A program made the translations under genes and the position numbers. A DNA stretch of 64,000 nucleotides from Streptomyces sp. MMG1533 (lineage in GTDB: Bacteria; Actinomycetota; Actinomycetes; Streptomycetales; Streptomycetaceae), in the NCBI RefSeq assembly GCF_001279775.1, contig NZ_LGDG01000248.1, forward strand, positions 62,001-126,000, read 5' to 3'. Each line of letters opens with the position of its first letter. Position 1 is the first letter of the stretch. Below are positions 26,341-35,182 of this stretch, piece by piece. The notes below the pieces were generated by a model. It was given only the letters and a program-made list of their open reading frames with translations, did not search any database and was not told the DNA's origin.

Positions 26341-26663
26341 TGACCTCCACGTAGGGAACGGACCCGCGGAGGCCGACGGCCTCGCCCACGGTAATTAGTG
26401 ATCCGGAATCCGACTGAGTCGTCGTGAAGCACGGCACGAGTGACAGTGCCGCGACCGGGCCGCTCCTTGCCCCATCCCTGGGCGGAGCCGCCTGACACCA
26501 TCGCGTACTGCACGGATGGTGGCTGCCATCGACGGCAGTGTCAATGCCTATTAGGGCTACTGATTTGTTGGGCTGCGGAGCATTATGGGAGTCAGTCGTC
26601 CGATTGGCGGCACAAGGAGGTGCAGCAATCGGGCGACGTGAGGTGTGCACAAGGAGGTCGCAC
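26341..26663. other. Divergent promoter region between kstD-like and iclR-like genes
   Basis: 323 bases without a convincing gene. It must carry promoters for both directions. A less GC-rich patch at about 26540-26600 (around CCTATTAGGGCTACTGATTTG) is the likeliest promoter/operator area for the IclR gene. No copy of the GAGTATACTC motif was found, which sets this region apart from the other catabolic promoters. The IclR frame could be extended to a GTG at 26538, but that start has no ribosome site. Confidence 0.5.
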
Positions 26664-27425
26664 ATGTCCGATGGTCCGGCGAGCATGGTCGATCGGGTCG
26701 TCCTGATCCTGGGCGTCTTCGAGCGATCCGGAGGGATGCTGACCCTGGGGCAGATCAGTTCCCGCAGCGGCCTTCCCCGCTCCTCCGTGCACCGGATCCT
26801 CCAACAGCTGGTCAGCGCCCGGTGGCTCCAACGGCACGACAACGAGTACACGCTCGGTCTGCGCATGTTCGAGATCGGCAGCCTGGTCGTGCACCGCACC
26901 CGGATCACCGACGTCGCCCGGCCCTTCCTGCAGCAACTGCGCGCGTCCACCGGGCATGTCGTGCACCTCGCGCTGCTGGACGAGCACGACGTCGTCTATC
27001 TGGAGAAGGTGGGCGGGGCGTTCGGCAGCACGTTGCCGTCCCGTGTCGGCGGCCGGCTCCCCGCCCACTGCACCGGGGTCGGCAAGGTGCTCCTGGCCTA
27101 CTCCCCCAGAGCGGTGGTCGACCAGTACCTCAAGGGCAGTCTGTGCCGCCGGACGCCCGCGAGCATCGGGACCCACGAGGCCCTCGAGGCAGCAATGGTC
27201 AGAATCCGCAACTGCGGATACTCAACAGAGATCGGTGAGGTCGTACCCGGGGTCGCGTGCGTCGCCGCGCCGATCCTCGAACTCGACACGGCAGTGGCGG
27301 CGATCTCCGTGTGCGGTCCCCGCGAACGGGTGCGCGTCGACGAGCTCAAGTACCGGGTCATGTGGACCGCCGCGGAGATATCCCGGCGTCTCACGGCCAC
27401 CACCCACCCCGTCCCGGCCGCGTGA
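26664..27425 (+). CDS. IclR-family transcriptional regulator
   Basis: 253 residues. The N-terminal winged helix-turn-helix contains LTLGQISSRSGLPRSSVHRI (about 27-46). The C-terminal effector domain has HCTGVGKVLLAY and GYSTEIGEVVPGVACVAAPI, both typical of IclR ligand domains. ATG at 26664 follows AAGGAGG at ideal spacing. It starts the plus-strand run of ring-cleavage genes and diverges from the KstD-like gene, so it is the natural local regulator of this block, sensing an aromatic or ring-cleavage intermediate. Confidence 0.92.
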   Translation: MSDGPASMVDRVVLILGVFERSGGMLTLGQISSRSGLPRSSVHRILQQLVSARWLQRHDNEYTLGLRMFEIGSLVVHRTRITDVARPFLQQLRASTGHVVHLALLDEHDVVYLEKVGGAFGSTLPSRVGGRLPAHCTGVGKVLLAYSPRAVVDQYLKGSLCRRTPASIGTHEALEAAMVRIRNCGYSTEIGEVVPGVACVAAPILELDTAVAAISVCGPRERVRVDELKYRVMWTAAEISRRLTATTHPVPAA

Positions 27426-27494
27426 TCGATGCTGTCCCGCTCAGCGGACACAGAGCGTCCGTCGTCGGGTCGCAGACGGAACGATGGCGCCGTG

Positions 27495-27638
27495 ATGGAC
27501 GAAGACGTTGGAAGTGCAATGGACGAAGTCATCCTGGTCGAGGACGCGAAACGGCTGATCGACGCCGCTTCGCGGGGGCTCGGCCGCCCGGCCGCGTCCG
27601 TCCCGGACACCGGCAGGAACTCCGGGAGGGCCTCGTGA
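27495..27638 (+). CDS. Possible small coupled ORF before the hydratase gene
   Basis: A 47-residue reading frame (MDEDVGSAMDEVILVEDAKR and onward) whose TGA overlaps the GTG start of the next gene (GTGA). A longer version from ATG 27429 begins four bases after the IclR stop. No family recognised and no strong ribosome site. The stop-start overlap suggests it may be translated to couple expression, or it may be a gene remnant. Confidence 0.3.
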   Translation: MDEDVGSAMDEVILVEDAKRLIDAASRGLGRPAASVPDTGRNSGRAS

Positions 27639-28435
27639 GCGCGCGGGCGGATGCCGTGCGCGCCGCGGCCGAACGCCTGGAACGGGCGAGCGGTTCGGGC
27701 CGGGCGTGCCCGCCCGTCGTCGACCTGATCGGCCCGAGCGACATCGCTCTGGCCTACGAGGTGCAGCAGGCCGTGACCGCCCGACGGCTGGCCGCCGGCG
27801 CCCGTCTGATCGGCCGCAAGATCGGGCTGACCTCCGAGGCGGTCCAGTCGCAGGTCGGGGTCGACCGGCCCGATTTCGGTGTACTCTTCGCCGACATGCG
27901 GTACGCGGACGGCGAAGTCGTCCCCTACCGTCGGCTGTTGCAGCCGAAGGCCGAGGCCGAGATCGCCTTCCTCCTCGGCCGCGACATCCCCGTCGCAGAG
28001 GACTTGGCCGAGGTGCGCGCCGCGGTCGAACTGGCCTTCCCCGCCGTGGAGATCGTCGACAGCCGGATCGCCGACTGGCGGATCGGCATCACCGACACGG
28101 TCGCCGACAACGCCTCCTCCGGCGTGTTCGTGATCGGTGACCGCGGACTGCCCCTGGACTCCTTCGAACCCGCCGACGCCCGCATGACGATGCGGCGGGA
28201 CGGCGAAGTCGTGTCGAAGGGCACCGGGCGCGACTGTCTCGGCGATCCGCTCAACGCGCTGGCCTGGCTCGCGGCCACCGCCGTCGAGTTCGGCTCCCCG
28301 CTGCGGGCCGGCGACCTGGTGCTCTCGGGCGCCCTCGGACCGATGGTCGCGGTGCGGCCGTCCGACGTCTTCGAGGTGGCGATCGAGCCACTGGGCACGG
28401 TCACCGCACGCTTCTCTGGAGAGGACGACTCATGA
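27635..28435 (+). CDS. hsaE: 2-hydroxypenta-2,4-dienoate (2-keto-4-pentenoate) hydratase
   Basis: 266-residue protein of the FAH/MhpD hydratase family. Family segments seen are [23 protein letters not shown], the metal-binding [25 protein letters not shown] and [10 protein letters not shown]. It adds water to the dienoate left after meta-cleavage and hydrolysis, giving 4-hydroxy-2-oxo acids. GTG at 27635 follows GGGAGG. The next gene overlaps its stop (ATGA). The order hydratase, acyl-CoA-forming dehydrogenase, aldolase is that of hsaEGF and mhpDFE; the hsa name rests on the HsaA/B/D-like neighbours. Confidence 0.9.
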   Translation: MSARADAVRAAAERLERASGSGRACPPVVDLIGPSDIALAYEVQQAVTARRLAAGARLIGRKIGLTSEAVQSQVGVDRPDFGVLFADMRYADGEVVPYRRLLQPKAEAEIAFLLGRDIPVAEDLAEVRAAVELAFPAVEIVDSRIADWRIGITDTVADNASSGVFVIGDRGLPLDSFEPADARMTMRRDGEVVSKGTGRDCLGDPLNALAWLAATAVEFGSPLRAGDLVLSGALGPMVAVRPSDVFEVAIEPLGTVTARFSGEDDS

Positions 28436-29373
28436 CGGATCGCGTGGGAGTCGCGATCGTCGGCTCCGGCAACATCGGAACCGACCTGATGATCAAGATC
28501 AAGCGCACCTCACCGACCCTCGAGGTACTCGCGATGGTGGGCATCGACCCCGCCTCCGACGGCCTCGCCCGGGCCGCCCGGATGGGCGTCGCGACCACGT
28601 CGGACGGTGTGGCGGGGCTGCTGAAGATGCCCGAGTTCGAGGACGTACGGATCATCCTGGACGCCACCAGCGCGGCCGCCCACGAGGCGAACGCGCGGCT
28701 GCTCGAACCCCATGGGCGACGGCTGGTCGACCTGACCCCGGCGGCGCTCGGACCGTACGTGATCCCGCCGGTCAACCTCGACGAGCACCTGGACGCCCCG
28801 AACATCAACATGGTCACCTGCGGCGGCCAGGCCACCATCCCCGTGGTCGCGGCGGTCTCGCGGGTGGCCGAGGTGCCGTACGCGGAGATCGTCGCGTCGG
28901 TCGCCTCGCGCTCCGCGGGGCCCGGCACACGGGCGAACATCGACGAGTTCACCGAGACGACCGCGCACGCCATCGAGGCGGTCGGCGGTGCCCGCCGGGG
29001 CAAGGCGATCATCATCCTCAACCCGGCCGAGCCGCCCCTGATCATGCGCGACACCGTCTTCTGTCTGATCGGCCGGGCCGACCACGACGAGGTGCGCGCC
29101 TCGATCGAGCGGATGGTCTCCGAGGTGGCGGCCTACGTTCCCGGCTACCGGCTGGTGCAGGAGGTGCAGTTCACCCCCGTCGAGGCGGACGAGGTGGCGA
29201 CCCTCGTGCCTGAGGGGGCCGGTCCGGTCGACACCAAGGTGTCGGTGTTCCTGGAGGTCGAGGGGGCCGCGCACTACCTGCCCGCCTACGCCGGCAACCT
29301 CGACATCATGACCTCCGCCGCCAAGCGCGTCGCGGAACGGATAGCCGAACGGCCCGCGGAGGTGGCGGCATGA
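28432..29373 (+). CDS. hsaG: Acylating acetaldehyde/propanal dehydrogenase
   Basis: 313 residues. The N-terminal NAD motif is [10 protein letters not shown], and the active-site Cys130 lies in [12 protein letters not shown]. CoA-dependent oxidation of acetaldehyde or propanal to the acyl-CoA is expected, with the aldehyde channelled from the aldolase encoded next. Start and stop both overlap the neighbouring genes (ATGA), consistent with the fixed-ratio complex the two enzymes form. The steroid version (HsaG) handles propanal; sequence alone does not separate it from MhpF or BphJ. Confidence 0.93.
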   Translation: MTDRVGVAIVGSGNIGTDLMIKIKRTSPTLEVLAMVGIDPASDGLARAARMGVATTSDGVAGLLKMPEFEDVRIILDATSAAAHEANARLLEPHGRRLVDLTPAALGPYVIPPVNLDEHLDAPNINMVTCGGQATIPVVAAVSRVAEVPYAEIVASVASRSAGPGTRANIDEFTETTAHAIEAVGGARRGKAIIILNPAEPPLIMRDTVFCLIGRADHDEVRASIERMVSEVAAYVPGYRLVQEVQFTPVEADEVATLVPEGAGPVDTKVSVFLEVEGAAHYLPAYAGNLDIMTSAAKRVAERIAERPAEVAA

Positions 29374-30380
29374 CCACGAAGGTCTACGTCCAGGACGTCA
29401 CCCTCCGGGACGGCATGCACGCCATCCGCCACCGGATCGCCCCCGAGCAGGTCGGCCGGATCGTCGCGGCCCTCGACGCCGCCGGCGTCGCGGCCATCGA
29501 GGTCAGTCACGGCGACGGTCTGGCGGGCGCGAGCCTCAACTACGGGCCCGGCAGCAACACCGACTGGGAGTGGATCGAGGCCGCCGTCGCGAACGCCTCG
29601 CGCGCGGTCATCACCACGCTCCTGCTGCCCGGGGTGGGCACGATCGCCGAACTGCGCCGGGCCTACGAGCTCGGCGTGCGCTCGGTGCGGATCGCCACCC
29701 ACTGCACCGAGGCGGACGTCGCGGCGCAGCACATCGACGAGGCCCGCAAGCTCGGCATGGACGTCTCGGGCTTCCTGATGATGAGCCACATGATCGGCCC
29801 GGCCGAACTCGCCGCGCAGGCCCGCCTCATGGAGTCGTACGGGGTGCACTGCGTGTACATCACCGACTCCGCCGGCCGGCTCACCACCCAGGACGTCCGG
29901 GACCGGGTCCGCGCCTACCGGGACGTCCTCGACCCGGCGACGCAGATCGGCATCCACGCCCACGAGAACCTCTCCCTCGCGGTGGCCAACTCGGTCGCAG
30001 CGGTCGAGGAGGGCGCCTTCCGGGTCGACGCCTCGCTCGCCGGCCAGGGCGCGGCCGCGGGGAACGCGCCGATCGAGCCGTTCGTCGCGGTGGCCAACCT
30101 CCTCGGCTGGGAGACCGGTTGCGACCTGTTCCAGCTGGAGGACGCGGCGGACGATCTCGCCCGCCCGCTGCAGGACCGGCCGGTGCGGGTCGACCGGGAG
30201 ACCCTCACGATCGGCTACGCCGGTGTCTACGGCAGCTTCCTGCGGCACGCAGAGCACGCGGCGCAGCTCTACAAGGTCGACACCCGCGACATCCTCGTCG
30301 AGGCCGGCCGCCGCAGGCTCGTCGGCGGCCAGGAGGACATGCTCACCGACATCGCGCTGACGCTGCGCGCCGAGGCATGA
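29370..30380 (+). CDS. hsaF: 4-hydroxy-2-oxovalerate aldolase
   Basis: 336-residue DmpG/HsaF-type aldolase. It starts with the metal and substrate motif [13 protein letters not shown], carries IEVSHGDGL, and has the second metal motif [11 protein letters not shown]. The C-terminal communication domain runs to the end. It cleaves 4-hydroxy-2-oxo acids to pyruvate and an aldehyde, which is passed to the acylating dehydrogenase encoded just upstream. ATG overlaps that gene's stop. Confidence 0.94.
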   Translation: MTTKVYVQDVTLRDGMHAIRHRIAPEQVGRIVAALDAAGVAAIEVSHGDGLAGASLNYGPGSNTDWEWIEAAVANASRAVITTLLLPGVGTIAELRRAYELGVRSVRIATHCTEADVAAQHIDEARKLGMDVSGFLMMSHMIGPAELAAQARLMESYGVHCVYITDSAGRLTTQDVRDRVRAYRDVLDPATQIGIHAHENLSLAVANSVAAVEEGAFRVDASLAGQGAAAGNAPIEPFVAVANLLGWETGCDLFQLEDAADDLARPLQDRPVRVDRETLTIGYAGVYGSFLRHAEHAAQLYKVDTRDILVEAGRRRLVGGQEDMLTDIALTLRAEA

Positions 30381-30450
30381 GCCCGCCACCCACGCCCCGC
30401 TCGCTCCTACCAACTCCCGTTGCTGACTATCGACTCGAAGGAGAGCGCAG

Positions 30451-31449
30451 ATGACTCAGCCCGACTACGACCCGGGTCCGCAGATCGCCTACGCGGGCAT
30501 CATCAACCTCGGCACGCCGGACCTGGAGCGCTCGCTCTGGTTCTTCCGGGACCTGCTCGGCATGGAGGTCGTCGAGCAGGTGGGTGGCGTGGCCTATCTG
30601 CGCGGTTACCAGGAACTCGTCCACCACTCCCTCGTCCTCACCCAGCAGGCCGAGGCCCAGGTGAACGCGTACGGCTTCCGCGTCAAGCGCAAGCAGGACG
30701 TCGAGCTGTTCCACAAGCAGTTCACCGAGCAGGGCCTACAGACACTGGAGCTTGCCGCCGGGCACGAGACCGGCCGGGGCGAGGCCGTCCGCTTCCTGGT
30801 GCCGGGCAGTGAGCACCCCTTCGAGCTGTACTACGAGATCGACAGGCCCGAGGCCGAGGAGTCGCTCCGCTCGAAGATCCCCAGCAACAGCTCGCGCCGC
30901 CGCGGGCTCGGCGTGCGCCGTCTGGACCACATCAACCTGCAGACCAGCGCGAGCACGGTCAACCAGGCAGAGGGCTGGCTGCGCCAGTCACTGGGCTTCA
31001 AGCGCCGTGAGTTCGCCCGGATTCCGCAGGCCCCGGACATCCTCATGGCGTCCTGGCTGTCGGTGACGCCGCAGGTGCACGACCTCGCCATCGGGGTGTG
31101 CGCCGACGACGCGCCGGGCCAGTTCCACCACGTGGCGTTCAACGTGGAGAACTTCCACGACATCCTGACGGCGGCCGACCAGATCCGCGATCTCGACATC
31201 GCCTACGGGGCCGGCCCGGGCAAGCACGGAATCGGTCAGGCGATGTACCTGTACATCCACGACCCCGGCTCCGGCCACCGCATCGAGCTCTACTCCGGCG
31301 GCTACCACATCTTCGACCCGGACTGGGAAGCGCTCGAATGGAAGCTGCCCGAGCTGGAGTTCGGCCAGACCTGGTACGGCGACGTCCTCGACGTGGGCCC
31401 CGGCGGTCAGTTCCTGTCCACCTCGCCGTCGGCGGGCCTGACTCCGTGA
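30451..31449 (+). CDS. Type I extradiol (catechol 2,3-) dioxygenase
   Basis: 332 residues with two VOC modules (about 12-130 and 155-290). The C-terminal module carries the iron ligands: His160 in RLDHINLQ, His226/227 in FHHVAFNV and Glu279 in GHRIELYSGG. It opens a catechol ring next to the diol (meta-cleavage). In steroid degraders this step is done by HsaC/TesB on 3,4-DHSA. The present protein is longer than HsaC and its start (IAYAGIINLGTPDLERS) looks more like catechol or carboxylated-catechol dioxygenases, so a different ring substrate is possible. RBS AAGGAG. Confidence 0.9.
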   Translation: MTQPDYDPGPQIAYAGIINLGTPDLERSLWFFRDLLGMEVVEQVGGVAYLRGYQELVHHSLVLTQQAEAQVNAYGFRVKRKQDVELFHKQFTEQGLQTLELAAGHETGRGEAVRFLVPGSEHPFELYYEIDRPEAEESLRSKIPSNSSRRRGLGVRRLDHINLQTSASTVNQAEGWLRQSLGFKRREFARIPQAPDILMASWLSVTPQVHDLAIGVCADDAPGQFHHVAFNVENFHDILTAADQIRDLDIAYGAGPGKHGIGQAMYLYIHDPGSGHRIELYSGGYHIFDPDWEALEWKLPELEFGQTWYGDVLDVGPGGQFLSTSPSAGLTP

Positions 31450-31452
31450 GCG

Positions 31453-31503
31453 GACGACGGTCGCGGGGCATGCCGGGACGTGCCGTGCCCCGCGACCGTC
31501 GTC
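31453..31503. terminator. Strong 18-bp hairpin inside the ring-cleavage operon
   Basis: GACGACGGTCGCGGGGCA (31453-31470) is perfectly complementary to 31486-31503, with a 15-base loop. It lies between the dioxygenase stop and the hydrolase start. It could stop or slow transcription, or act as an RNA processing or stability element that sets a lower level of the hydrolase-HsaAB part of the message. Confidence 0.5.
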
Positions 31504-31539
31504 GCACCGATCTCTTCTCTGCCTGAAAGGGCCACGACG

Positions 31540-32418
31540 ATGACGAGTGCAACCTATGAATCGACGTTGGTGACCAAGGACGTCGAAGGGCTCACGTTCG
31601 CCTACCACGAGGCGGGCGAGGGCGAGCCGCTGATCATGCTTCACGGGTCGGGGCCGGGTGTCAGTGCCTGGTCCAACTTCCAGTACAACCTGCCCGTTTT
31701 CGCCGAGACGTTCCGGACGGTCATGCCCGACCTGCCGGGCTTCGGCGGAACCCGGCTGCCCGAGCTGGACGAGGTCTATCCGGTGGTCGCGGCCCGGTGG
31801 ATCGCACGCCTGATGGACCAACTGGGCATCGACTCCGCGGTGTTCGTCGGCAACTCCATGGGCGGCGCGGTCGCCGCGGAGCTTGCGGCCCAATTCCCCG
31901 AGCGGGTACGGCGGATGGCCATCATGGGCTCGGGCGGACTGTCCGTCGGGATGTTCGCCGCCGAGCCGAGCGAGGGCTTCTCGCGCCTGTTCGAGTTCCT
32001 CGAGGATCCGACCCGCGAGCGCATGGTCGCGTGGATCAGGACGATGGTGCACGACCCGCGACTGATCACCGACGAGCTTGTCGACGAACGCATGCGCAAC
32101 GCCACCGCCGAGGGCGTGATCGGACGTATGAAGGCGATCTTCGGCTCGATGTTCGACCCCCGTCGGCGCGAGACGTACACGCCGCTGTGGACGCGCGCCG
32201 CGAGCTTCACCACCCCGACGCTCATGCTCTGGGGCCGCGACGACCGCATGCTCCCCTACGACCAGGCCCACTTCGCCAACCGGTGGCTGCCCGAGATCGA
32301 GCTCCACACCTTCGCCCACTGCGGGCACTGGGTGCAGGTCGAGCGCAAGGACGACTTCGAGCGCGTCGTGCTCGAGTTCCTCACCCGCAAGGCGCCCGCT
32401 GCGGACGCCCGTACGTGA
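31540..32418 (+). CDS. hsaD: Meta-cleavage product C-C hydrolase (HsaD/BphD-like)
   Basis: 292-residue alpha/beta hydrolase. The oxyanion segment is LHGSGPGVSAWSNF, the nucleophile elbow GNSMGG has Ser106, WGRDDRMLP supplies Asp234/235, and HCGHWVQVE supplies His263. HGSGPG and GRDDRMLP are characteristic of meta-cleavage product hydrolases, which split the dienoate from the remaining acid. It follows the dioxygenase and precedes the flavin hydroxylase, the order expected for aromatic ring A degradation. ATG at 31540 behind GAAAGG. Confidence 0.9.
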   Translation: MTSATYESTLVTKDVEGLTFAYHEAGEGEPLIMLHGSGPGVSAWSNFQYNLPVFAETFRTVMPDLPGFGGTRLPELDEVYPVVAARWIARLMDQLGIDSAVFVGNSMGGAVAAELAAQFPERVRRMAIMGSGGLSVGMFAAEPSEGFSRLFEFLEDPTRERMVAWIRTMVHDPRLITDELVDERMRNATAEGVIGRMKAIFGSMFDPRRRETYTPLWTRAASFTTPTLMLWGRDDRMLPYDQAHFANRWLPEIELHTFAHCGHWVQVERKDDFERVVLEFLTRKAPAADART

Positions 32419-32445
32419 TCCACCGAGAAGCAGGAGGTATGCGGC

Positions 32446-33627
32446 ATGGCGCATGAAGTGGTCCACCGTGTCGAGGAGCTCGGGCCGAAGCTGGCGGCGC
32501 TCGCCGACGAGAACGAGAAGCTCGGCAAGCTGAGCGACGAGACCGTCGCTCTGCTGCGTTCGTCGGGCGTGATGCGGATGTTGCAGCCCGCGAAGTTCGG
32601 CGGCGACGTCGCGCATCCCCGTCACTTCGCGGAAGCGATCATGGCGGTGGCACGGCACGACGGCGCGGCGGGCTGGGTGGCCGGCGTCGTCGGGGTCCAT
32701 CCGTGGGAGGCCGCGCAGATGGACCCGCGGCTCGCGCAGGAGATCTGGGGCGAGAACCCCGACACCTGGATAGCGTCGCCGTACATGCCGAACGGCATCG
32801 CCGACCCGGTGGAGGGCGGATACGTCCTCAGCGGGCGCTGGCCGTTCTCCTCTGGAGCCGACCACTGTCAGTGGGACTTCCTGGGGGCGCTGCTCGGGGA
32901 CGGCAAGGGCAAGCCGGCGCAGCCGATAACGGTGCTGCACGTGGTCCTGCCACGGTCGGACTACGAGATCATCGACGACTCCTGGGACGTGGTCGGCCTG
33001 TCCGGCACCGGCAGCAAGGACGTCGTCGTCAACGGCGCGTTCATCCCCGAGCACAGGGCGATCAACCAGGAGGACGTCCAGGACGCGGTGGCCGCGGAAC
33101 GCAACGGCGCCGACGAGACCCTGTACAAACTGCCCTTCACCTCGATGTTCCCGCTCGGGATCACGTCGGCCGTCATCGGAATGTGCGAGGGCGCGCTGGC
33201 CGTTCATGTGAGCCAGCAGCGCGAGCGGGTCTCCGTGACCGGGGTCCAGATCCGTGACGATCCGTATGTGCTTTCCGCCGCCGGAGAGGCGGCCGCGGAG
33301 ATCGCCGCGTCCCGGGTGCAGCTGATCGACGGCATCAGCCGGATCTACGACCTCGTCGATGCCGGAAAGCCGGTGAGCGTCGAGGACCGGTCGGAGATCC
33401 GGCGCAATCAGATCCGCTGCGCGTGGCGGGCCGTCTCGGCCCTCGACGAGATCGTCGCGCGGTCCGGCGGGAACGCGTTCCGGCGCAACAACCCGCTGCA
33501 GCGGCTCTGGCGGGACGCGCACGGGGGACTCAACCACATGATCCACGTTCCCGGTTCGACGTATCACGCGAACACCCTGGCCCGGATGGGTCTGGAGCTG
33601 TCGCCGCCGATGCGGATCGGGATCTGA
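32446..33627 (+). CDS. hsaA: Flavin-dependent phenol hydroxylase, oxygenase component (HsaA-like)
   Basis: 393-residue protein of the acyl-CoA-dehydrogenase-fold, group D flavin monooxygenases. Segments AKFGGDVAHPRHFAEA, GRWPFSSGADHC, GTGSKDVVVNGAFIPEHRA and the C-terminal HVPGSTYHANTLARMG agree with HsaA/HpaB-type hydroxylases. With reduced flavin from the reductase encoded next, it would turn a phenolic seco-steroid or similar phenol into the catechol cut by the dioxygenase. ATG behind AGGAGGT, 27 bases after the hydrolase stop. Confidence 0.9.
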   Translation: MAHEVVHRVEELGPKLAALADENEKLGKLSDETVALLRSSGVMRMLQPAKFGGDVAHPRHFAEAIMAVARHDGAAGWVAGVVGVHPWEAAQMDPRLAQEIWGENPDTWIASPYMPNGIADPVEGGYVLSGRWPFSSGADHCQWDFLGALLGDGKGKPAQPITVLHVVLPRSDYEIIDDSWDVVGLSGTGSKDVVVNGAFIPEHRAINQEDVQDAVAAERNGADETLYKLPFTSMFPLGITSAVIGMCEGALAVHVSQQRERVSVTGVQIRDDPYVLSAAGEAAAEIAASRVQLIDGISRIYDLVDAGKPVSVEDRSEIRRNQIRCAWRAVSALDEIVARSGGNAFRRNNPLQRLWRDAHGGLNHMIHVPGSTYHANTLARMGLELSPPMRIGI

Positions 33628-33669
33628 CGAACCGCTCGTGCACGGCAACAACAGTTGGGAGGACGTCGG

Positions 33670-34200
33670 ATGAGCCAGCCGGACGGCGCGATCGACGGAC
33701 GGCGGTTCCGTGACGTGCTGGGGCACTTCCCCACCAGCGTGGTCGCCATCACCACTCAGGGGGCCGATCAGCGGCCGGAGGGGATGGTCGTCGGGTCCTT
33801 CACCTCCGTCTCCCTCGATCCGCCCCTGGTGTCGTTCCTGGCGGACCGTTCCTCGGGAACCCTGCCGAAGATCCTCGACGTCGGGCGCTTCTGCGCCAAC
33901 GTGCTCGCCTCCGACCAGGAGCTTGTGAGCCGGAAGCTGGCGGCCCGGGGCACCGACCGGTTCGACGGGGTCACCTGGGAGCCGTCCGCCTCGGGAAGTC
34001 CCGTGCTGGACGGAGCCGTCGCCTGGGTGGACTGCGTGATCGAGCAGGTCGTCGAGATCGGCGATCACTTCCTGGTCGTCGGACAGGTCCACGATCTGCG
34101 CGTCGAGTCGGCGAAGACACCGCTGCTGTTCTTCCGGGGCGGCTACGGCGACTACTTCTCGACCACCTCGCTCCTGCTGGACCAGCTCATCGGCTGGTAG
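33670..34200 (+). CDS. hsaB: NAD(P)H:flavin reductase (HsaB-like)
   Basis: 176-residue FMN/FAD reductase of the flavin_reduct family. Typical segments: FPTSVVAITT, MVVGSFTSVSLDPPLVSF, FCANVLASDQ and VVGQVHDL near the end. It supplies free reduced flavin to the hydroxylase encoded 42 bases upstream. ATG at 33670 follows GGGAGGA. Small reductases of this family serve many oxygenases, and the HsaB label rests on the adjacent HsaA-like gene. Confidence 0.9.
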   Translation: MSQPDGAIDGRRFRDVLGHFPTSVVAITTQGADQRPEGMVVGSFTSVSLDPPLVSFLADRSSGTLPKILDVGRFCANVLASDQELVSRKLAARGTDRFDGVTWEPSASGSPVLDGAVAWVDCVIEQVVEIGDHFLVVGQVHDLRVESAKTPLLFFRGGYGDYFSTTSLLLDQLIGW

Positions 34201-34254
34201 GGGCCCGCCCCACGCCGGAACAGCAACGCCGGAGCAATCAGAGAGGAGACCCGC

Positions 34255-35115
34255 ATGGGCCGGGTACAGGACAAAGTCGTCTTCATCACCGGAGCCGCTC
34301 GGGGACAGGGCCGCGCACAGGCCGTGCGGCTCGCCGAAGAGGGCGCGGACATCATCGCGATCGACATCTGCGAGGGCATCGACAGCGTCGACTACCCCCT
34401 CGCCGGCCGCGTGGACCTGGACGAGACCGTACGTCTGGTGGAGAAGCTGGGCCGCCGGATCGTGGCGCTGCCGGCGGACGTCCGTGACACCGCCGCGTTG
34501 CAGAACGCGGTCGCCGAGGGCGTGGCGCAGCTGGGCCGGCTCGACTCCGTGGTCGCGCAGGCCGGGATCTGTCCTCTCGGCCGCGCCGAGGCGCAGGCGT
34601 TCATGGACGTCGTCGCCGTGAACTTCAACGGCGTGGTGAACGCGATCCAGGCCGCGCTGCCGCATCTGCCCGACGGGGGCTCGGTCGTCGCGACCGGTTC
34701 GACGGCGGCGATGATGCCCTCCGCCGACATGACGAGCAGGCCGGACTTCGGAAAGCTCGGCTACTCGTTCGCCAAGCGTTCGGTGGCGGCGTTCGTCAAC
34801 GACCTGGCCGTGGCGCTCGCCCCGCGCAGGATCCGGGCGAACGCGGTGCACCCGACGAACTGCAACACCGACATGCTCAACAACGAGCAGATGTACCGGG
34901 AATTCCGCCCGGACCTGGAGAACCCGACGCGGGACGACGCCCTGCCCGCGTTCCACGTCATGACCGCGATGGGCCTGCCGTACGTCGAACCGAGCGACAT
35001 CGCCGACATGGTGCTGTTCCTCGTGTCCGACGAGTCCCGCTACGTCACGGGCATGCAGATGCGCGTCGACGCCGGCGCGATCGTCCAACGGCGGCCGCAG
35101 CAGCCGCAGTTCTGA
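34255..35115 (+). CDS. Mycofactocin-type short-chain dehydrogenase
   Basis: 286-residue SDR opening with MGRVQDKVVFITGAARGQGR, then AQAVRLAEEGADIIAIDIC, the mycofactocin-dependent signature also present at 19839-20651. It has the family's insertion (YPLAGRVDLDETVRLV) before the second beta strand. Catalytic type residues lie in GSTAAMM and YSFAKRS, and the C-terminus is TGMQMRVDAGAI. It is the last gene of the plus-strand ring-cleavage operon and is followed by a strong hairpin. A hydroxysteroid or terpenoid alcohol dehydrogenase role is likely. Confidence 0.87.
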   Translation: MGRVQDKVVFITGAARGQGRAQAVRLAEEGADIIAIDICEGIDSVDYPLAGRVDLDETVRLVEKLGRRIVALPADVRDTAALQNAVAEGVAQLGRLDSVVAQAGICPLGRAEAQAFMDVVAVNFNGVVNAIQAALPHLPDGGSVVATGSTAAMMPSADMTSRPDFGKLGYSFAKRSVAAFVNDLAVALAPRRIRANAVHPTNCNTDMLNNEQMYREFRPDLENPTRDDALPAFHVMTAMGLPYVEPSDIADMVLFLVSDESRYVTGMQMRVDAGAIVQRRPQQPQF

Positions 35116-35149
35116 TCGGGGGCAGGTCGGAGGCAGGTCGCAGGTATAC

Positions 35150-35182
35150 GGAAGGGGCGGTGGCCGGGCCACCGCCCCTTCC
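35150..35182. terminator. Strong hairpin ending the ring-cleavage operon
   Basis: GGAAGGGGCGGTGGCC (35150-35165) is followed one base later by its exact complement (35167-35182); allowing an opened loop, at least 12 pairs remain. It lies 35 bases after the SDR stop, between convergent genes. The right arm is also the first unit of a tandem repeat. Confidence 0.7.

Noticed and set aside
35143..35152. GTATAC-containing sequence resembling the operator motif
   Set aside because: It lacks A/T flanks and GAG/CTC half-sites and lies between convergent gene ends where no promoter is expected.
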